Shown here: piece by piece, positions 4,752 to 5,320 of the stretch | How the letters are laid out: the number at the start of each line of letters is the position of its first letter | Numbering within the stretch: the stretch's first letter is position 1 | Source: an uncultured Lachnospiraceae bacterium | GTDB taxonomy: Bacteria; Bacillota; Clostridia; Lachnospirales; Lachnospiraceae | NCBI GenBank assembly: GCA_910577675.1 | Contig: CAJTOR010000008.1 | Location: forward strand, 59,867-65,186 | DNA length: 5,320 nt | Reading direction: 5' to 3' | Notes under the pieces: generated by a model | The model's database searches: none | Told to the model about the DNA's origin: nothing | What the model saw: only the letters and a program-made list of their open reading frames with translations | Translations under genes and position numbers: made by a program

Positions 4752-5294
4752 ATGGCAAAGTTTGTATGTCAGGTTTGTGGTTATGTTTACGAGGGTGAGA
4801 CTGCACCGGAAAAGTGCCCACAGTGCGGCGCACCGGCTTCAAAATTTACTGAGATGGTTGGCGCAAGGACTTGGGCGACCGAGCATGTGGTTGGTGTTGC
4901 GCAGGGTGTGAGCGAGGATATTATCTCCGATCTGCGCGCTAATTTCACCGGCGAATGCACTGAAGTTGGTATGTATCTTGCAATGGCAAGGGTTGCCCAC
5001 AGGGAAGGCTATCCTGAAATCGGTATGTACTATGAGAAGGCAGCATTCGAAGAGGCTGAGCACGCTGCTAAATTTGCTGAACTTCTCGGCGAGGTTATCA
5101 CCGACAGCACAAAGAAGAACCTTGAACTTCGCGTGGAAGCTGAGAACGGTGCTACCGCCGGCAAGATGGATCTTGCAAAACGCGCAAAGGCTGCAAATCT
5201 CGACGCAATCCATGACACCGTGCATGAGATGGCAAAGGATGAGGCTAGGCACGGAAAAGCGTTTGAAGGCTTATTAAACCGCTACTTCGGTTAA
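4752..5294 (+). CDS. rbr: Reverse rubrerythrin (N-terminal rubredoxin, C-terminal diiron domain)
   Basis: The 180-residue cytoplasmic protein has the reversed domain order of clostridial reverse rubrerythrins, which reduce hydrogen peroxide (and oxygen) to water with electrons passed on from NADH. Residues 1-35 form a rubredoxin-type Fe(SCys)4 site with Cys6, Cys9, Cys22 and Cys25 (CQVCGY and CPQCGAP). Residues about 53-178 form the four-helix diiron domain. Likely ligands are Glu68 (FTGECTE), Glu101 and His104 (EEAEH), Glu129 or Glu131 (VEAENGA), and Glu164 and His167 (DEARH). The start at 4752 is fixed by AAAGGAG 8 bases upstream. The gene has its own strong promoter and a PerR-like operator, and it follows perR directly, so it is probably derepressed by peroxide. 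The known clostridial precedent is PerR control of reverse rubrerythrins. The protein looks complete. Classic rubrerythrin is excluded because its rubredoxin domain would be C-terminal. Confidence 0.94.
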   Translation: MAKFVCQVCGYVYEGETAPEKCPQCGAPASKFTEMVGARTWATEHVVGVAQGVSEDIISDLRANFTGECTEVGMYLAMARVAHREGYPEIGMYYEKAAFEEAEHAAKFAELLGEVITDSTKKNLELRVEAENGATAGKMDLAKRAKAANLDAIHDTVHEMAKDEARHGKAFEGLLNRYFG

Positions 5295-5298
5295 GTAA

Positions 5299-5316
5299 CA
5301 AACGCTTCCGCGTTTG
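5299..5316 (+). terminator. Hairpin after rbr, probable terminator start, cut by window end
   Basis: CAAACGC (5299-5305) pairs perfectly with GCGTTTG (5310-5316) around a TTCC loop, 4 bases after the rbr stop. The position suits a terminator, but only four more bases (AAGG) are visible and they are not T-rich. The stem could also extend outward with sequence beyond the window. Confidence 0.4.
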
Positions 5317-5320
5317 AAGG

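Noticed and set aside
4839..5252. 137-codon minus-strand open frame inside rbr
   Set aside because: It is antisense to a clear rubrerythrin with full motifs and is explained by that gene's codon bias.

Overview
This looks like a stretch of chromosome from an anaerobic, low-to-mid GC Gram-positive bacterium of the class Clostridia, perhaps Lachnospiraceae. The evidence is: a compact archaeal-type aspartyl-tRNA synthetase without the bacterial insertion domain, a PerR-type Fur regulator, a reverse rubrerythrin, strong AGGAGG-like ribosome binding sites, and near-consensus sigma-A promoters in AT-rich spacers. The genus cannot be fixed from the sequence alone. I see no phage, CRISPR, rRNA or tRNA gene, and no intact transposase.

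Layout. (1) 20-1291, minus strand: a cytoplasmic M28-family metallopeptidase. (2) 1292-1903: a divergent intergenic region with no convincing gene. It holds a nested hairpin, two tandem copies of a diverged 55-bp unit, and two perfect spaced palindromes. (3) 1904-2161: a promoter, a strong ribosome binding site, a 19-codon leader peptide with one Asn codon and three consecutive Asp codons, mutually exclusive RNA helices, and an intrinsic terminator. (4) 2162-2414: a structured read-through leader with several hairpins. (5) 2415-3746: aspS, a non-discriminating-type Asp-tRNA(Asn) ligase. (6) 3747-4131: a GC-rich terminator-like hairpin, then a perfect TTGACA-17-TATAAT promoter and a palindromic operator. 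(7) 4132-4539: perR. (8) 4540-4751: a second strong promoter and a related operator. (9) 4752-5294: reverse rubrerythrin. The window ends in a hairpin just after its stop codon.

How the parts work together. The aspS leader reads as a ribosome-mediated transcription attenuator. Stalling at Asn/Asp codons would hide an upstream strand (1984-1991), freeing 2063-2068 to take the 5' arm of the terminator (2126-2131), so aspS is transcribed when charged Asn- or Asp-tRNA is scarce. This fits an enzyme that charges tRNA(Asp) and tRNA(Asn), and it is notable because Bacillota usually control aminoacyl-tRNA synthetases with T-boxes; I see no T-box motif here. The perR-rbr pair is a peroxide-stress module. 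The regulator carries all five residues matching the PerR metal/oxidation site, and both promoters carry a 7-1-7 operator with half-site YARTAAY placed at or just downstream of the predicted transcription start. This suggests PerR represses itself and its neighbour. The attenuator is the most interesting item in the window.
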